A DNA stretch of 64,000 nucleotides from Streptomyces sp. R302 (GCF_012927245.1 NZ_JABBGE010000006.1:504625-568624), one strand, 5' to 3'; shown: positions 23,475-46,879, counted from the first letter of the stretch. Numbers and translations: made by a program. The notes: generated from the letters alone by a model not told the origin.

Positions 23475-25181
23475 ATGCCAGTCGGAGGAGCGACCGGGGG
23501 GCTCGTCCTCCGCGGCGCGATCAGGGGACAGCGCCGGAGGGTCGTCTCGGCGTCCCTGCTCGGCATGACCCATCAGGCGTGCGAGGCGCTGGTGCCCGTG
23601 GTCATCGGCGCCGCCATCGACACCGCCGTCGCCACCGGCTCCACGCCGGCCCTCGTGCGGTGGCTCCTGGTGCTCGGCGTCCTCTTCCTCGTGCTGTCCA
23701 CCTGCTACCGGACCAGCGCCAGGATCGCCGAGGGCGCCGGCGAACACGCCGCGCACCGGCTGCGGCTCGAACTCGGCGCCCGCGTGCTCGACCCGCGCGG
23801 CGGAGCCGACGCGAACCGGCTCCCCGGCGCGCTCACCAGCATCGCCACCAACGACGCCCGCCGCGTCGGCTCGGTCGCCACCGTCCTCCCGTACGGCTGC
23901 GCGGCGATCGCCGCGCTCGTGGTCAGCGCGGTCGCCCTGCTGAGGATCTCCGTACCGCTCGGCCTGCTCGTCCTGCTCGGCATCCCGCCCCTGCTGTGGC
24001 TCGGCCACCGCATCAGCCGGCCCCTGGAGCGGCGCAGCGAGGCCGAACAGGAGAGCGCCGCGTACGCCTCCGGTGTCGCCGCTGACCTGGTCTCCGGGCT
24101 CCGGGTCCTCAAGGGCATGGGCGCCGAGTCCGCCGCCGTGGCCCGCTACCGCACCACCAGCCAGGACTCCCTCGCCGCCGCGCTGCGGGCGGCCCGCAGC
24201 CGCGCGGGCCACGAGGGGGCGCTACTCGCCCTGACCGGCGTCTTCATCGCCGTCATCGGCATCACCGGCGCCTACCTCGCGATGCGTGGCAGCATCAGCG
24301 TCGGCGACCTGGTCGCCGCGGTCGGCCTCGCGCAGTTCCTCCTCGGCCCCTTCCAGCTCCTCGCCTACGCCAACGCCGAGTTCGCCCAGGCGCGCGCCTC
24401 CGCCCGGCGGATCGCCGAGGTCCTCGCCTCCCCCGCCGCCGTGGACGGCGGCGGGCGCGCCCCGGCCGGTACGGCCGCCGGGCACGTACGGCTGCGGGAC
24501 GTCCGCCTCGGCTCCCTGCGCGGGATCGACCTCGACCTCCCGGCCGGCAGCCTCACCGGCGTCGTGACCCGGGACCCGGCCGTCGCCCACGACCTGCTCC
24601 TCGCCCTCGCCCGGGAGGCCGACCCGGCCGGCGGACACGTCGAACTCGACGGCGTACCCCTCACCGAGCTCGACCCCGACCGGCTGCGCCGCGCGGTCCT
24701 CGTCGCCCCCCACGACGCCGACCTGTTCGAGAGCAGCCTGCTGGAGAACGTACGGGCGGGCGCCGGCGCATCCGGCACCGGCGCGCAGACCGTGAAGGCC
24801 GCCCTGACGGCCTCCACGGCGGACGAGGTGGCCCTGCTGCTGCCCGACGGGGCGGACACGGTGCTCGCCGAACGCGGCAGGTCCCTCTCCGGCGGACAGC
24901 GCCAGCGCGTCGCGCTCGCCCGGGCGCTCGCCGCCGACCGTCCCGTCCTCGTCCTGCACGACCCGACGACCGCCGTGGACACCGTCACCGAGTCCCGGAT
25001 CGCCGCCCGCCTGCGGGAGATCCGGCAGGGGCGCACCACGGTCCTGATCACCACCAGCCCGGCGCTCCTCGCGGTGACGGACCGGGTGGTCGTCCTCGAC
25101 GGGGGCACGGTGACGGCCGACGGCGCGCACACCGCCCTCGTCGCCGGCGACGAGACCTACCGCACGGCGGTGCTCGGATGA
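23475..25181 (+). CDS. ABC transporter half (TMD-NBD) with degenerate nucleotide-binding site
   Basis: A 568-residue exporter-fold half transporter: six membrane helices in residues about 20-310, then an ATPase domain. The NBD has an intact signature LSGGQRQRVALARAL, but the Walker A position reads GVVTRDPAVAHD without the Gly-Lys-Ser/Thr, and Walker B ends LVLHDPTT instead of LDEP. It can therefore contribute its signature but not bind ATP normally. The next gene has the opposite defect. With that partner it would form a heterodimer with one working ATP site. The iron box upstream indicates siderophore transport: export, or IrtAB/YbtPQ-like import. GGAGGG precedes ATG 23475. Confidence 0.9.
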   Translation: MPVGGATGGLVLRGAIRGQRRRVVSASLLGMTHQACEALVPVVIGAAIDTAVATGSTPALVRWLLVLGVLFLVLSTCYRTSARIAEGAGEHAAHRLRLELGARVLDPRGGADANRLPGALTSIATNDARRVGSVATVLPYGCAAIAALVVSAVALLRISVPLGLLVLLGIPPLLWLGHRISRPLERRSEAEQESAAYASGVAADLVSGLRVLKGMGAESAAVARYRTTSQDSLAAALRAARSRAGHEGALLALTGVFIAVIGITGAYLAMRGSISVGDLVAAVGLAQFLLGPFQLLAYANAEFAQARASARRIAEVLASPAAVDGGGRAPAGTAAGHVRLRDVRLGSLRGIDLDLPAGSLTGVVTRDPAVAHDLLLALAREADPAGGHVELDGVPLTELDPDRLRRAVLVAPHDADLFESSLLENVRAGAGASGTGAQTVKAALTASTADEVALLLPDGADTVLAERGRSLSGGQRQRVALARALAADRPVLVLHDPTTAVDTVTESRIAARLREIRQGRTTVLITTSPALLAVTDRVVVLDGGTVTADGAHTALVAGDETYRTAVLG

Positions 25182-27058
25182 CCGCCGTGCACGAGGACCC
25201 GACGGAGGCGCAGACGGTGACGGAGACGACGGCGAAGACGGCGAAGACGGCGACGGTGACGGACATGAGTGGGACGAGCACGCACCACCCCGAGCGCGCG
25301 CTCCTTCCGACGGCGAGCGGCGCGGAGAGCGCGGCGGCGCTCCGCGCCATCCTGCGGGGCCACCGGCTCCTGGTCGTCGCCGCCGCCCTCGTCCTGGTGG
25401 CCGGGACGGGGATCGGCCTGCTGACCGCCCCGCTGCTCGGTCACATCGTCGACCTGGTGGTGGACCGGGAGGGGCCCGGCGCCCTGACCGTGCCCCTCGT
25501 CCTGCTCGTCGTGGTGGCGCTGGCGCGCGGCGCCGCCGCCGCGTGCGGCAGCGCGCTGGTGGCCCGGCTCGGCGAGACAGTGCTCGCCGCCGTGCGCGAG
25601 CGGTTCATCGAGCGGGCGCTCCGGCTGCCCCTCGAACGCGTCGAGGCGGCCGGCTCCGGCGACCTCGTCTCCCGTGTCACCAGCGACGTCTCCGTGATCG
25701 CCACGTCGGTGCGCCAGGCCCTGCCCGAGTTCACCCGCTCCGCGCTCACCATCGTCCTGACCCTGGTCGGACTCGCCGTCCTGGACGGGCGGTTCCTCCT
25801 CGCCGCGCTCCTCGCCCTGCCCGTCCAGGCGCTGTCCGTCCGCTGGTACCTGCGACGGGCCGCCCCCGTGTACGCCGAGCACCGCGTCGCCACCGGCGCG
25901 CTCCAGCACCAGCTGCTCGACAGCATCGGCGGGGTGCGCACCGTCCGCGCGTTCCGGCTGAACGACCGGCACGCCACCCTCCTGGAGGACCGGTCGGGCG
26001 CGGCACGGGACGTGGCGCTGCGCGGGCTGCACATCGTCACCGGCTTCTTCTCCCGGCTGAACCTCGCCGAGTTCATCGGCCTCGCCGCCATGCTCGGCAC
26101 CGGTTTCCTGCTCGTGCGGAACGGTTCGGTGAGCATCGGCACGGCCACCGCGGCCGCCCTGTACTTCCACAGCCTGTTCAACCCCGTCAACGCCGCGCTC
26201 TTCCTCATCGACGACGCCCAGTCCGCGGGCGCGAGCCTCGCCCGCCTGATCGGCGTCGCGAACCTGGCCGCCGAGCGGACGCCGGAGGGCGGGGGCGCGC
26301 CGGTCGACGGCGCGGTCAAGGTGACCGGGCTCGGCCACGCGTACGCGGACGGACGTCCCGTGCTGACCGACGTCGACCTGGAGGTCCGCAGCGGCGAGCG
26401 GGTGGCCCTGGTGGGCGCGAGCGGCGCGGGCAAGACCACGCTGGCCAAGGTGATCGCCGGCGTGCACCGGCCGACCGGCGGTTCGATCTCCCTCGGCGGC
26501 GTCGACGTCCGCGAGCTGGGGCCGGAAGGCGTCCGGCGCGCGGTGACCCTGATCAGCCAGGAGGTGCACGTGTTCGCCGGTCCGCTCGCCGAGGACCTCC
26601 GGCTCGCCCGGCCGGGGGCCACGGACGAGGAGCTGCGGGAGGCGCTCGGCCGCGTCGGCGCCCTGGACTGGGCGGAGGCCCTGCCCGAGGGACTGGCCAC
26701 CGTCGTGGGCGAGGGCGGTCACCGGCTGACGGTCGCCCAGGCCCAGCACCTCGCGCTGGCCCGGCTCGTCCTCGCGGACCCGCCCGTCGCCATCCTCGAC
26801 GAGGCGACCGCCGACGCGGGCAGCGCGGGCGCGCGCGTCCTGGAGGAGGCCGCGGCACGCGCCCTGGAGGGCCGTACGGGTCTGCTCGTCGCCCACCGGC
26901 TGCCCCAGGCCGCGGCGGCGGACCGGGTGGTCGTCCTGGACGGGGGCCGGGTCGCCGAGACCGGCACCCACGACGAACTCGTCGCGGCGGGCGGCCGGTA
27001 CGCCGCGCTGTGGGCGGCGTGGTCGGACAGCCGACGGGCGGCGGACGCCCCGGAGTAG
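25178..27058 (+). CDS. ABC transporter half (TMD-NBD), catalytic partner
   Basis: A 626-residue half transporter that overlaps the previous gene (ATGA at 25178-25181). The first 45 residues are a Thr/Glu-rich tail, followed by six membrane helices (about 55-335) and an NBD with intact Walker A GASGAGKTT and Walker B VAILDEATAD. The signature is degenerate: LTVAQAQHLALARL instead of LSGGQ. The only complete site in the heterodimer would combine this Walker A/B with the partner's LSGGQ. Tandem repeats and a strong hairpin follow the stop codon. Confidence 0.9.
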   Translation: MTAVHEDPTEAQTVTETTAKTAKTATVTDMSGTSTHHPERALLPTASGAESAAALRAILRGHRLLVVAAALVLVAGTGIGLLTAPLLGHIVDLVVDREGPGALTVPLVLLVVVALARGAAAACGSALVARLGETVLAAVRERFIERALRLPLERVEAAGSGDLVSRVTSDVSVIATSVRQALPEFTRSALTIVLTLVGLAVLDGRFLLAALLALPVQALSVRWYLRRAAPVYAEHRVATGALQHQLLDSIGGVRTVRAFRLNDRHATLLEDRSGAARDVALRGLHIVTGFFSRLNLAEFIGLAAMLGTGFLLVRNGSVSIGTATAAALYFHSLFNPVNAALFLIDDAQSAGASLARLIGVANLAAERTPEGGGAPVDGAVKVTGLGHAYADGRPVLTDVDLEVRSGERVALVGASGAGKTTLAKVIAGVHRPTGGSISLGGVDVRELGPEGVRRAVTLISQEVHVFAGPLAEDLRLARPGATDEELREALGRVGALDWAEALPEGLATVVGEGGHRLTVAQAQHLALARLVLADPPVAILDEATADAGSAGARVLEEAAARALEGRTGLLVAHRLPQAAAADRVVVLDGGRVAETGTHDELVAAGGRYAALWAAWSDSRRAADAPE

Positions 27059-27230
27059 GGAGGCGAAAGCCGAGGGCGGAGGCCAAGGACGAGGCCGAGG
27101 GCGGAGGCCGAGGGCGAGGGCGGAGGCCGAGGGCGGGTCCGGCCCGGGTCTCGGCGTCCGCCGGGCGCCCCGTACGCCGCCGCCACGTACGCCGCCGCCA
27201 CGTACGCCGCCGCCACGTACGCCGCCGCCC
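27059..27230. repeat. Two adjacent tandem repeats after the ABC transporter gene
   Basis: The first part (to about 27136) is a degenerate array of GAGGCCGAGGGCG-like words. The second is four copies of a 15-bp unit CGTACGCCGCCGCCA at 27171-27230, the last with one change. The final copy merges into the left arm of the hairpin at 27219-27260. No coding potential is convincing here. Confidence 0.85.
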
Positions 27231-27260
27231 GCGGAGGTCTCCCTCCGCGGGCGGCGGCGT
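27219..27260. terminator. Bidirectional terminator-like hairpin
   Basis: A perfect 19-bp stem (27219-27237 with 27242-27260) closes a 4-base loop. It lies between the convergent ABC transporter and MbtH genes, so it can end both transcripts. No U-tract is present. Confidence 0.85.
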
Positions 27261-27278
27261 ATCGGCGTGCCGGCCGGT

Positions 27279-27487
27279 TCAGTCCCGCTGGGCGGCGGCG
27301 AGGCTCGCGGGCCTGAGGTCGGTCCAGTTCTCCTCCACGTACGCGAGGCACGCCTCGCGGGTGCCGGGGCCCGCGACGGTGCGCCAGCCGGCCGGGACCT
27401 CGGCGAAGGACGGCCACATCGAGTGCTGGTTCTCGTCGTTGACGAGGACCAGGAAGGTGCCCTGCGGGTCCTCGAACGGGTTGGTCG

Positions 27488-27491
<4 letters not shown>
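27279..27491 (-). CDS. MbtH-like NRPS chaperone
   Basis: A 70-residue MbtH protein with the family signature NDENQHSMWP near residue 18 and ENWTDLRP near the end. MbtH proteins bind the A-domain N-terminal lobe and activate adenylation. ATG 27491 overlaps the NRPS stop (ATGA), so it is made together with the synthetase, whose four A domains are the obvious clients. It is the last gene of the leftward siderophore operon. Confidence 0.97.
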
Positions 27492-41926
<14,435 letters not shown>

Positions 41927-41981
41927 CGTCCGTTGTGCCTTTCCCTGGCGGTGCGGAGGTGTGGCGGTGCGGGGCGGGGAG

Positions 41982-43043
41982 CTACTTGACGGCCGTCAGC
42001 AGCGGCTCGATCTCGTCGATGGCGTAGGGGATCGACAGGACCGTGTTGAAGGAGAACGCGGCGCCGATGTCCGGGCCCTGGTAGGGCACGAACAGGTCGC
42101 GCTTCTCCTGGTGGACGTCGAGCTTCTTGTAGAGCGGTTCGGCCTTGATCCGGTCGTTGGCGTCGGTGCTGGAGGTGACCCAGACGAGCCGGTCGACGTC
42201 GAGGACGTTCAGCTTCTCGGCGCTGAGCTCGGCGACGTTCCAGCCGGGCTTGGCGAGGGTGTCGATCTCGGGCTTCGCCTTGAAGCCGAGCTCCTTGAAG
42301 AAGATCGCCTTCGGGTCGGTCTTCGTGAACGCCGAGTACGTGCCGGCCTCGAAGCTGTCGGCGACGACGAGGGTCTTGTCCGCCCACTCGGGGTGCTTGG
42401 CGCGAGCGGCCTCGAAGCGGGCGTCGATGCCGGCGATCAGCTTCTCGGTCTCGGCCGACTTGCCGAGGGACCTGCCGATCTGACGTGTCATCACCTGCCA
42501 GGAGGCGCCGTAGTCGGGGACGCCCTGGGGCTGGGCGACGACCTTGGTGAACTTCGAGAGCGTGTCGTACTGCTCCTTCTTCATGCCGGAGTACTGCGCG
42601 ATGACGAGGTCCGGCTCGAGCGCCGCGATCTTCTCGATGTTGTACTCGTCGCGCTCACCGACGATCTGCGGCTTCGCGGACCCCCACTTGTCCTTCGTCC
42701 ACGGCCACTTGCCGTACGGGTCCTCCTTGAACCAGTCCACGGCCCCGACCGGCTTGATCCCGAGCGCGAGGACGGCGTCCTGGTCGGAGAGGCCCAGCGT
42801 GACGACCCGCTGCGGCTCCTTGTCGATGGTCGTGGTGCCGTACTTGTGCCGCACCGTCACCGGGAAGGCGGCGGACGTCCCGCCCCCGCCGGCCGTGGCC
42901 TCCGGCTTCGCCTCGGGCTTCGCCTCGGTCTTCTCCGGGCCGCTCCCGCAGGCGGACAGGGCGAGCGCGGCGACCGTGGCGACGGCGAGGTGCGGCAGGT
43001 GTCTGAGGGACCGCTTCGGAGCGGGGCGCGTACCAGTGGACAC
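41982..43043 (-). CDS. Fe(III)-siderophore-binding lipoprotein (FepB/CchF type)
   Basis: A 353-residue substrate-binding protein with a lipoprotein signal ending LALSAC (Cys32), then a charged linker of EAKP repeats and a type III periplasmic-binding fold (PQRVVTLGLSDQDAVLALGIKPVGAV; EPDLVIAQYSG). It is anchored outside the membrane and hands ferric siderophore to a FecCD permease. Its place inside the biosynthetic operon, between hydroxylase and NRPS genes, suggests it is specific for the compound made here. GTG 43043 has AAAGGA upstream. Confidence 0.93.
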   Translation of the reverse strand: MSTGTRPAPKRSLRHLPHLAVATVAALALSACGSGPEKTEAKPEAKPEATAGGGGTSAAFPVTVRHKYGTTTIDKEPQRVVTLGLSDQDAVLALGIKPVGAVDWFKEDPYGKWPWTKDKWGSAKPQIVGERDEYNIEKIAALEPDLVIAQYSGMKKEQYDTLSKFTKVVAQPQGVPDYGASWQVMTRQIGRSLGKSAETEKLIAGIDARFEAARAKHPEWADKTLVVADSFEAGTYSAFTKTDPKAIFFKELGFKAKPEIDTLAKPGWNVAELSAEKLNVLDVDRLVWVTSSTDANDRIKAEPLYKKLDVHQEKRDLFVPYQGPDIGAAFSFNTVLSIPYAIDEIEPLLTAVK

Positions 43044-43164
43044 AGTCGTTCCTTTCGGGGGATCTCACAGTGCGTGCCACGCTCGCCGGGCGCGACGGCG
43101 CCGCCCGACGGGCGTGGCGGGTGGGGGCTCGACCAGGACGCGAAGTCCCGGCGGCGGAAGGGCT

Positions 43165-44520
43165 CTAGCGCGCCGAGCCGATGCCGTCGGCGACCGGCCG
43201 GGCCACGCCGCCCCGCACCGCCGCCGGCCCCCGGGCGAGGATGGAGTCGAGGATCTCGCCGACCCTGACGGCGGTGTTGGAGAGCAGGGACGACGTGATG
43301 CCGTGGGTGTGTTCGGTGCCGCCCTGGAGGTAGATGCCGCAGCGCAGTTCGGGACCGGTCGTGAGCCGGTAGTCGCGCTCGACACGGATGCGTCCCTCCT
43401 CGTCGCGGTGGCAGTGGTCGGCGACCGGGCCGAGCAGTCCGACGGGGTCGGCGGGGCGGTAGCCGGTCGCGTACACGACGACGTCGGCGTCCAGGACGGT
43501 CTCCTCGCCGGTCACCAGGGAGGTGACGGTGGCGTGGACCCTGTCGCCGCTCTCCTCGACGCCGGTGAGCCGGGAGACGTTGAGGAAGCGGAGGCGTTCG
43601 GTGCCGAGGACCTTCTCCTGGTACGCCTGCCGGTAGAGGTCGTCGATCAGGTCGACGTCGACGACCGAGTAGTTGGTGTTGCCGTGATAGTCCATCAGTT
43701 TGCGCTTCACGTCGCCGGGGGCCGTGAAGTACTCGTCGACGGCGTCCGGGTCGAAGATGCGGTTGGCGAAGCCGCTGTCGTCCGCGGGGCTGTAGCCGTA
43801 GCGGGAGAAGACGGCGCACACCTCGGCGCCGGGGAAGCGGCGGTGCAGGTACGCGACGTTCTCGGCCGCGCTCTGCCCGGCGCCGACGACGACGAAGCGG
43901 GTGGGTTCCGTGCCGTCCAGGGCGTCGACCTTCGTGAGCAGCTCGGAGTTGTGCCACACGCGGTCGGTGCGGGCGACGCCCTCGGGCATCAGTGGCCGCA
44001 GTCCCGTGCCGATCACGAGGTTCCGGGCCCGGTGGACCACGGTCTCGGTGCCGGTGCGGGCGGTGACGTCGAGGTATGCGACGACGCCGTCGCGGACGAC
44101 GGGTTCGACGGCGACGACCTCGTGGCCGTAGGAGACCATGTCGTCGACCTTGGCCGCCGCCCACTCGAAGTAGTCGTGGAACTCGACGCGCAGCGGGAAG
44201 AGGTTCTTGTGGTTGACGAAGTCGATCAGCCGGCCCTTGCTGCGCAGGTAGCAGAGGAAGCTGTACTCGCTGGCCGGATTCCGCAGCGTCACCAGGTCCT
44301 TGAGGAAGGAGACCTGCATGGTGGCGTCGTCGATCAGCATGCCGCGGTGCCAGCCGAAGCCCGGCTGCCGCTCGAAGAAGTGCGCGGTGACGGCCTCCTG
44401 CCTCCCGACGCGGGCGTTGTGCTCGCTGAGCGCCAGCGCCATGGCCACATTGGACGGCCCGAAGCCGATGCCTATGAGGTCGTGGACCAGAGGGGCGTCG
44501 CCAGGAAGACCCTGAGACAT
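43165..44520 (-). CDS. L-ornithine N5-monooxygenase (CchB/PvdA-like)
   Basis: A 451-residue flavoprotein. FAD-binding GIGFGPSNVAMALAL at the N-terminus, the MQVSFLKDLVTLRNPASEYSFLCYL substrate region and NADPH-binding VVVGAGQSAAENVAYL are characteristic of ornithine/lysine N-hydroxylases; ATGYRPAD marks the C-terminal part. It makes N5-hydroxyornithine, the hydroxamate precursor. It is the first gene of the leftward operon hydroxylase, binding protein, NRPS, MbtH, with an iron box 33 bp upstream. Ornithine is preferred over lysine because of the A-domain codes and the formyltransferase nearby. Confidence 0.95.
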   Translation of the reverse strand: MSQGLPGDAPLVHDLIGIGFGPSNVAMALALSEHNARVGRQEAVTAHFFERQPGFGWHRGMLIDDATMQVSFLKDLVTLRNPASEYSFLCYLRSKGRLIDFVNHKNLFPLRVEFHDYFEWAAAKVDDMVSYGHEVVAVEPVVRDGVVAYLDVTARTGTETVVHRARNLVIGTGLRPLMPEGVARTDRVWHNSELLTKVDALDGTEPTRFVVVGAGQSAAENVAYLHRRFPGAEVCAVFSRYGYSPADDSGFANRIFDPDAVDEYFTAPGDVKRKLMDYHGNTNYSVVDVDLIDDLYRQAYQEKVLGTERLRFLNVSRLTGVEESGDRVHATVTSLVTGEETVLDADVVVYATGYRPADPVGLLGPVADHCHRDEEGRIRVERDYRLTTGPELRCGIYLQGGTEHTHGITSSLLSNTAVRVGEILDSILARGPAAVRGGVARPVADGIGSAR

Positions 44521-44552
44521 GTCACTCCCATCGTGCGTGAGCCGGCTGGAAC

Positions 44553-44571
44553 TTAGGTAAAGCTAACCTGA
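44553..44571 (-). promoter_or_regulatory. Iron box of the siderophore biosynthetic operon
   Basis: TTAGGTAAAGCTAACCTGA (+ strand) matches the consensus at 15 of 19 positions. It lies 33 bp upstream of the hydroxylase start at 44520 and is the only recognised control site for the operon reaching to 27279. Confidence 0.85.
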
Positions 44572-44657
44572 CCTGCGTTGGACTGTCGACGGGACAAACC
44601 GGACAGCTGACGGAGGCTCACCCCTCAACTGGCCGAAAAACATTGGGTATTGAAATG

Positions 44658-44676
44658 TTAGGTAAGCCTTGCTTTA
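44658..44676 (+). promoter_or_regulatory. Iron box of the formyltransferase gene
   Basis: TTAGGTAAGCCTTGCTTTA matches the consensus at 13 of 19 positions, 39 bp before ATG 44715. It is weaker than the box of the divergent biosynthetic operon. Confidence 0.75.
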
Positions 44677-44714
44677 CTTGCCGCCGTCATTCGCTCTTCC
44701 GAGGAGGAACCCTC

Positions 44715-45662
44715 ATGCGGGTCGTCATGTTCGGTTACCAGACGTGGGGTCACCGCACCCTGAAAGCACTCCTGGAGTCCGAGCACGACGTCGTGATGGT
44801 CGTGACGCACCCCAGGAGCGAGCACGCCTACGAGAAGATCTGGAGCGACTCGGTCGCCGACCTGGCCGAGGAGCACGGCGTCCCCGTCGCCATCCGCAAC
44901 CGGCCGGACGACGAGGAGCTGTTCGACCTCCTCAAGGCCGCCGATCCGGACATCATCGTCGCCAACAACTGGCGTACCTGGATCCCGCCGCGCGTCTACT
45001 CGCTGCCCCGTCACGGCACGCTGAACGTCCACGACTCCCTCCTGCCGAAGTACGCCGGCTTCTCCCCCCTCATCTGGGCCCTCATCAACGGCGAACGGGA
45101 AGTCGGCGTGACGGCCCACCTGATGGACGAGGTGCTCGACGCCGGCGACATCGTGGACCAGCGCGCGGTCACCGTGGAGCCCACCGACACGGCCACCGAC
45201 CTCTTCCACAAGACCGTCGACCTCATCGCCCCCGTCACCATCGGCGCGCTCGCCCGGATCGCCGCCGGGGAGACCGAGTTCACCAAGCAGGACCGCTCCC
45301 GGGCCAGCTTCTTCCACAAGCGCGCCGAGGAGGACATCCGCATCGACTGGGACTGGCCGGCCGAGGTCCTGGAGCGCCTGGTCCGCGCCCAGTCCGCGCC
45401 GTACCCCAGCGCCTTCACCTTCCACCGGGGCAAGCGCCTGGAGATCCTCTCCGCCGTGGTGTCGGAGGGCCGCTACGGCGGCACCCCCGGCCGCGTCTTC
45501 TACCGCGAGGGCGACGGCGTCGTGATCGTCGCCGGAGCCGACGCCCGCACGGGCCGCAACCACGGCCTCGCCCTCACCCGCGTACGGACGGAGGACGGCC
45601 GCGAGCTGCCCGCCGCCGAGTACTTCACCTCCATGGGCGGGTACCTCACCTCCCGGCCGTGA
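44715..45662 (+). CDS. N5-hydroxyornithine formyltransferase (CchA-like, Fmt family)
   Basis: A 315-residue protein of the methionyl-tRNA formyltransferase family. The folate-dependent catalytic core (1-195) has the Asn-His pair in LNVHDSLLPKYAG (Asn104, His106) and the Asp in LDAGDIVD. Residues 208-304 are the Fmt C-terminal OB-like domain. It transfers formyl from N10-formyltetrahydrofolate to N5-hydroxyornithine, giving the hydroxamate unit used by the NRPS. It is divergent from the hydroxylase operon with its own iron box. ATG 44715 follows GAGGAGG. Its C-terminal domain has a clear relative in the next gene. Confidence 0.92.
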   Translation: MRVVMFGYQTWGHRTLKALLESEHDVVMVVTHPRSEHAYEKIWSDSVADLAEEHGVPVAIRNRPDDEELFDLLKAADPDIIVANNWRTWIPPRVYSLPRHGTLNVHDSLLPKYAGFSPLIWALINGEREVGVTAHLMDEVLDAGDIVDQRAVTVEPTDTATDLFHKTVDLIAPVTIGALARIAAGETEFTKQDRSRASFFHKRAEEDIRIDWDWPAEVLERLVRAQSAPYPSAFTFHRGKRLEILSAVVSEGRYGGTPGRVFYREGDGVVIVAGADARTGRNHGLALTRVRTEDGRELPAAEYFTSMGGYLTSRP

Positions 45663-45729
45663 GCCCGCGCGTACGACACGACCGGGCCGGATGGACCTCA
45701 CCCGCGCGGTGAGCAAGGGGGAACAACGT

Positions 45730-46743
45730 ATGGAACGGCCGGTCGTCTCCGGCACCGCGTGCGACGCGTCCGGAGCGAGGTTCACCGTCGTCGGCATCTC
45801 GAACACGCCCACGACCGACTGGGCCGAGGTCTTCAGAGCACTGGCGGGCACCGACCTCACACTCGTGGGGGACCCGCCGGCCCCCGCGGGCCCGCCCCGC
45901 CTGAGCATGACGCCGCCGAGCGTGCTCGACCTCAACGCGTACCTCATGTACGCGATCGGCAAGGCCGCGCGCCGCCGGCTCACCGAGCGACTGGCCGCCC
46001 ACAACCTGCGGTTGTGGCACCTCACCGTCATGGCGATGGTGGCCGACCTGGGCCCGCAGATGAAGACGCTCCTCGCCGCCCGGCTCGACATGAACTCCAG
46101 CGACCTGGTGAAGATCGTCAACGACCTGGTGCGGACGGGCCACGTCGACTGCGCCCGGGATCCGGTCAACCGCCGCAGGATCCTCGTCCGCCTGACCCCC
46201 GAGGGCAGGGCCTACCTCGACCTCCTCAACGCGGACATCGCCGCCACGGACGACGAGGTCCTGGCCCCCCTCGGCCCGGACGAACGCGAGGTCCTCGCCT
46301 CCCTGCTCCGCCGGGTCCACCACCACCTCGAACCGGGCCCGGCCGGCACCGTCCACCACGAGACGGCGCGATTCGCGCAGGTCCCGCCGAGCGGCTCCGA
46401 CGAGGACGGACGCATCGACTGGACGCGCTCCGCGGCGGAGATCGCCGGCTTCGTCGAGACCCGGCGCCCGCCGCGCCCCCACGCCTTCACGCACCACGCC
46501 GGCCGGCGGCTCGACGTCCTCGCGGCGACGGTCTCCCGGGGCCTGTACTCCGGCGAGCCGGGCCACGTCCACCACCACGAGGACGAAGGCGTGGTCGTCG
46601 TCACCGGCGCCGACCACCTCGGCGGCGGCAGACCCGGTCTCGTCCTGCACCGCGTACGGAACGAACACGGCGCGGAGTTCAGGGCCGAGGAGTACTTCAC
46701 CCGGGGAGGGACGGGACCCGGACACTTGGATGGCCCCGGATGA
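45730..46743 (+). CDS. MarR-family regulator fused to a formyltransferase C-terminal-like domain
   Basis: A 337-residue protein in three parts. Residues 1-60 are an unrecognised N-terminal piece. Residues about 65-205 are a MarR winged helix (LNAYLMYAIGKAARRRLTERLAAH, MNSSDLVKIVNDLVRTGHVDCARDPVNRRR, ILVRLTPEGRAYL). Residues 227-326 align without gaps over at least 66 positions, about half identical, to the C-terminal domain of the formyltransferase encoded just upstream (shared RIDW, P-x-AFT, VS-x-G-x-Y, GVV, GAD, AEEYF-type words). The fused domain may sense formyl-hydroxyornithine or folate, or dock on the enzyme. ATG 45730 was chosen for AAGGGGG upstream; an earlier ATG at 45691 has none. 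It is 67 bp downstream of the formyltransferase and probably cotranscribed. Confidence 0.82.
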   Translation: MERPVVSGTACDASGARFTVVGISNTPTTDWAEVFRALAGTDLTLVGDPPAPAGPPRLSMTPPSVLDLNAYLMYAIGKAARRRLTERLAAHNLRLWHLTVMAMVADLGPQMKTLLAARLDMNSSDLVKIVNDLVRTGHVDCARDPVNRRRILVRLTPEGRAYLDLLNADIAATDDEVLAPLGPDEREVLASLLRRVHHHLEPGPAGTVHHETARFAQVPPSGSDEDGRIDWTRSAAEIAGFVETRRPPRPHAFTHHAGRRLDVLAATVSRGLYSGEPGHVHHHEDEGVVVVTGADHLGGGRPGLVLHRVRNEHGAEFRAEEYFTRGGTGPGHLDGPG

Positions 46744-46826
46744 GGGCCCCGGACATGGGGCCCGGATCGGGAAGGGAGGCGGGGTCCGGACGGCCTGGGT
46801 TCGCACCTGTCGACACACGGACGACG

Positions 46827-46863
46827 GCGCGTCCGGCCCTCCGGCGCGGAGGGGCGGACGCGC
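46827..46863. terminator. Bidirectional terminator-like hairpin
   Basis: A 16-bp stem (46827-46842 with 46848-46863, 15 pairs) closes a 5-base loop between the convergent MarR-fusion and binding-protein genes. A smaller hairpin (46744-46750 with 46757-46763) follows the MarR-fusion stop directly. Confidence 0.78.
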
Positions 46864-46879
46864 GACCGGTACGGAGGGA

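Noticed and set aside
27171..27230. Possible CRISPR-like array
   Set aside because: The 15-bp units are directly adjacent without spacers and no cas gene is near. It is a simple tandem repeat.
45691..45729. Earlier ATG for the MarR fusion gene
   Set aside because: No ribosome binding site precedes it, while AAGGGGG is well placed for ATG 45730.
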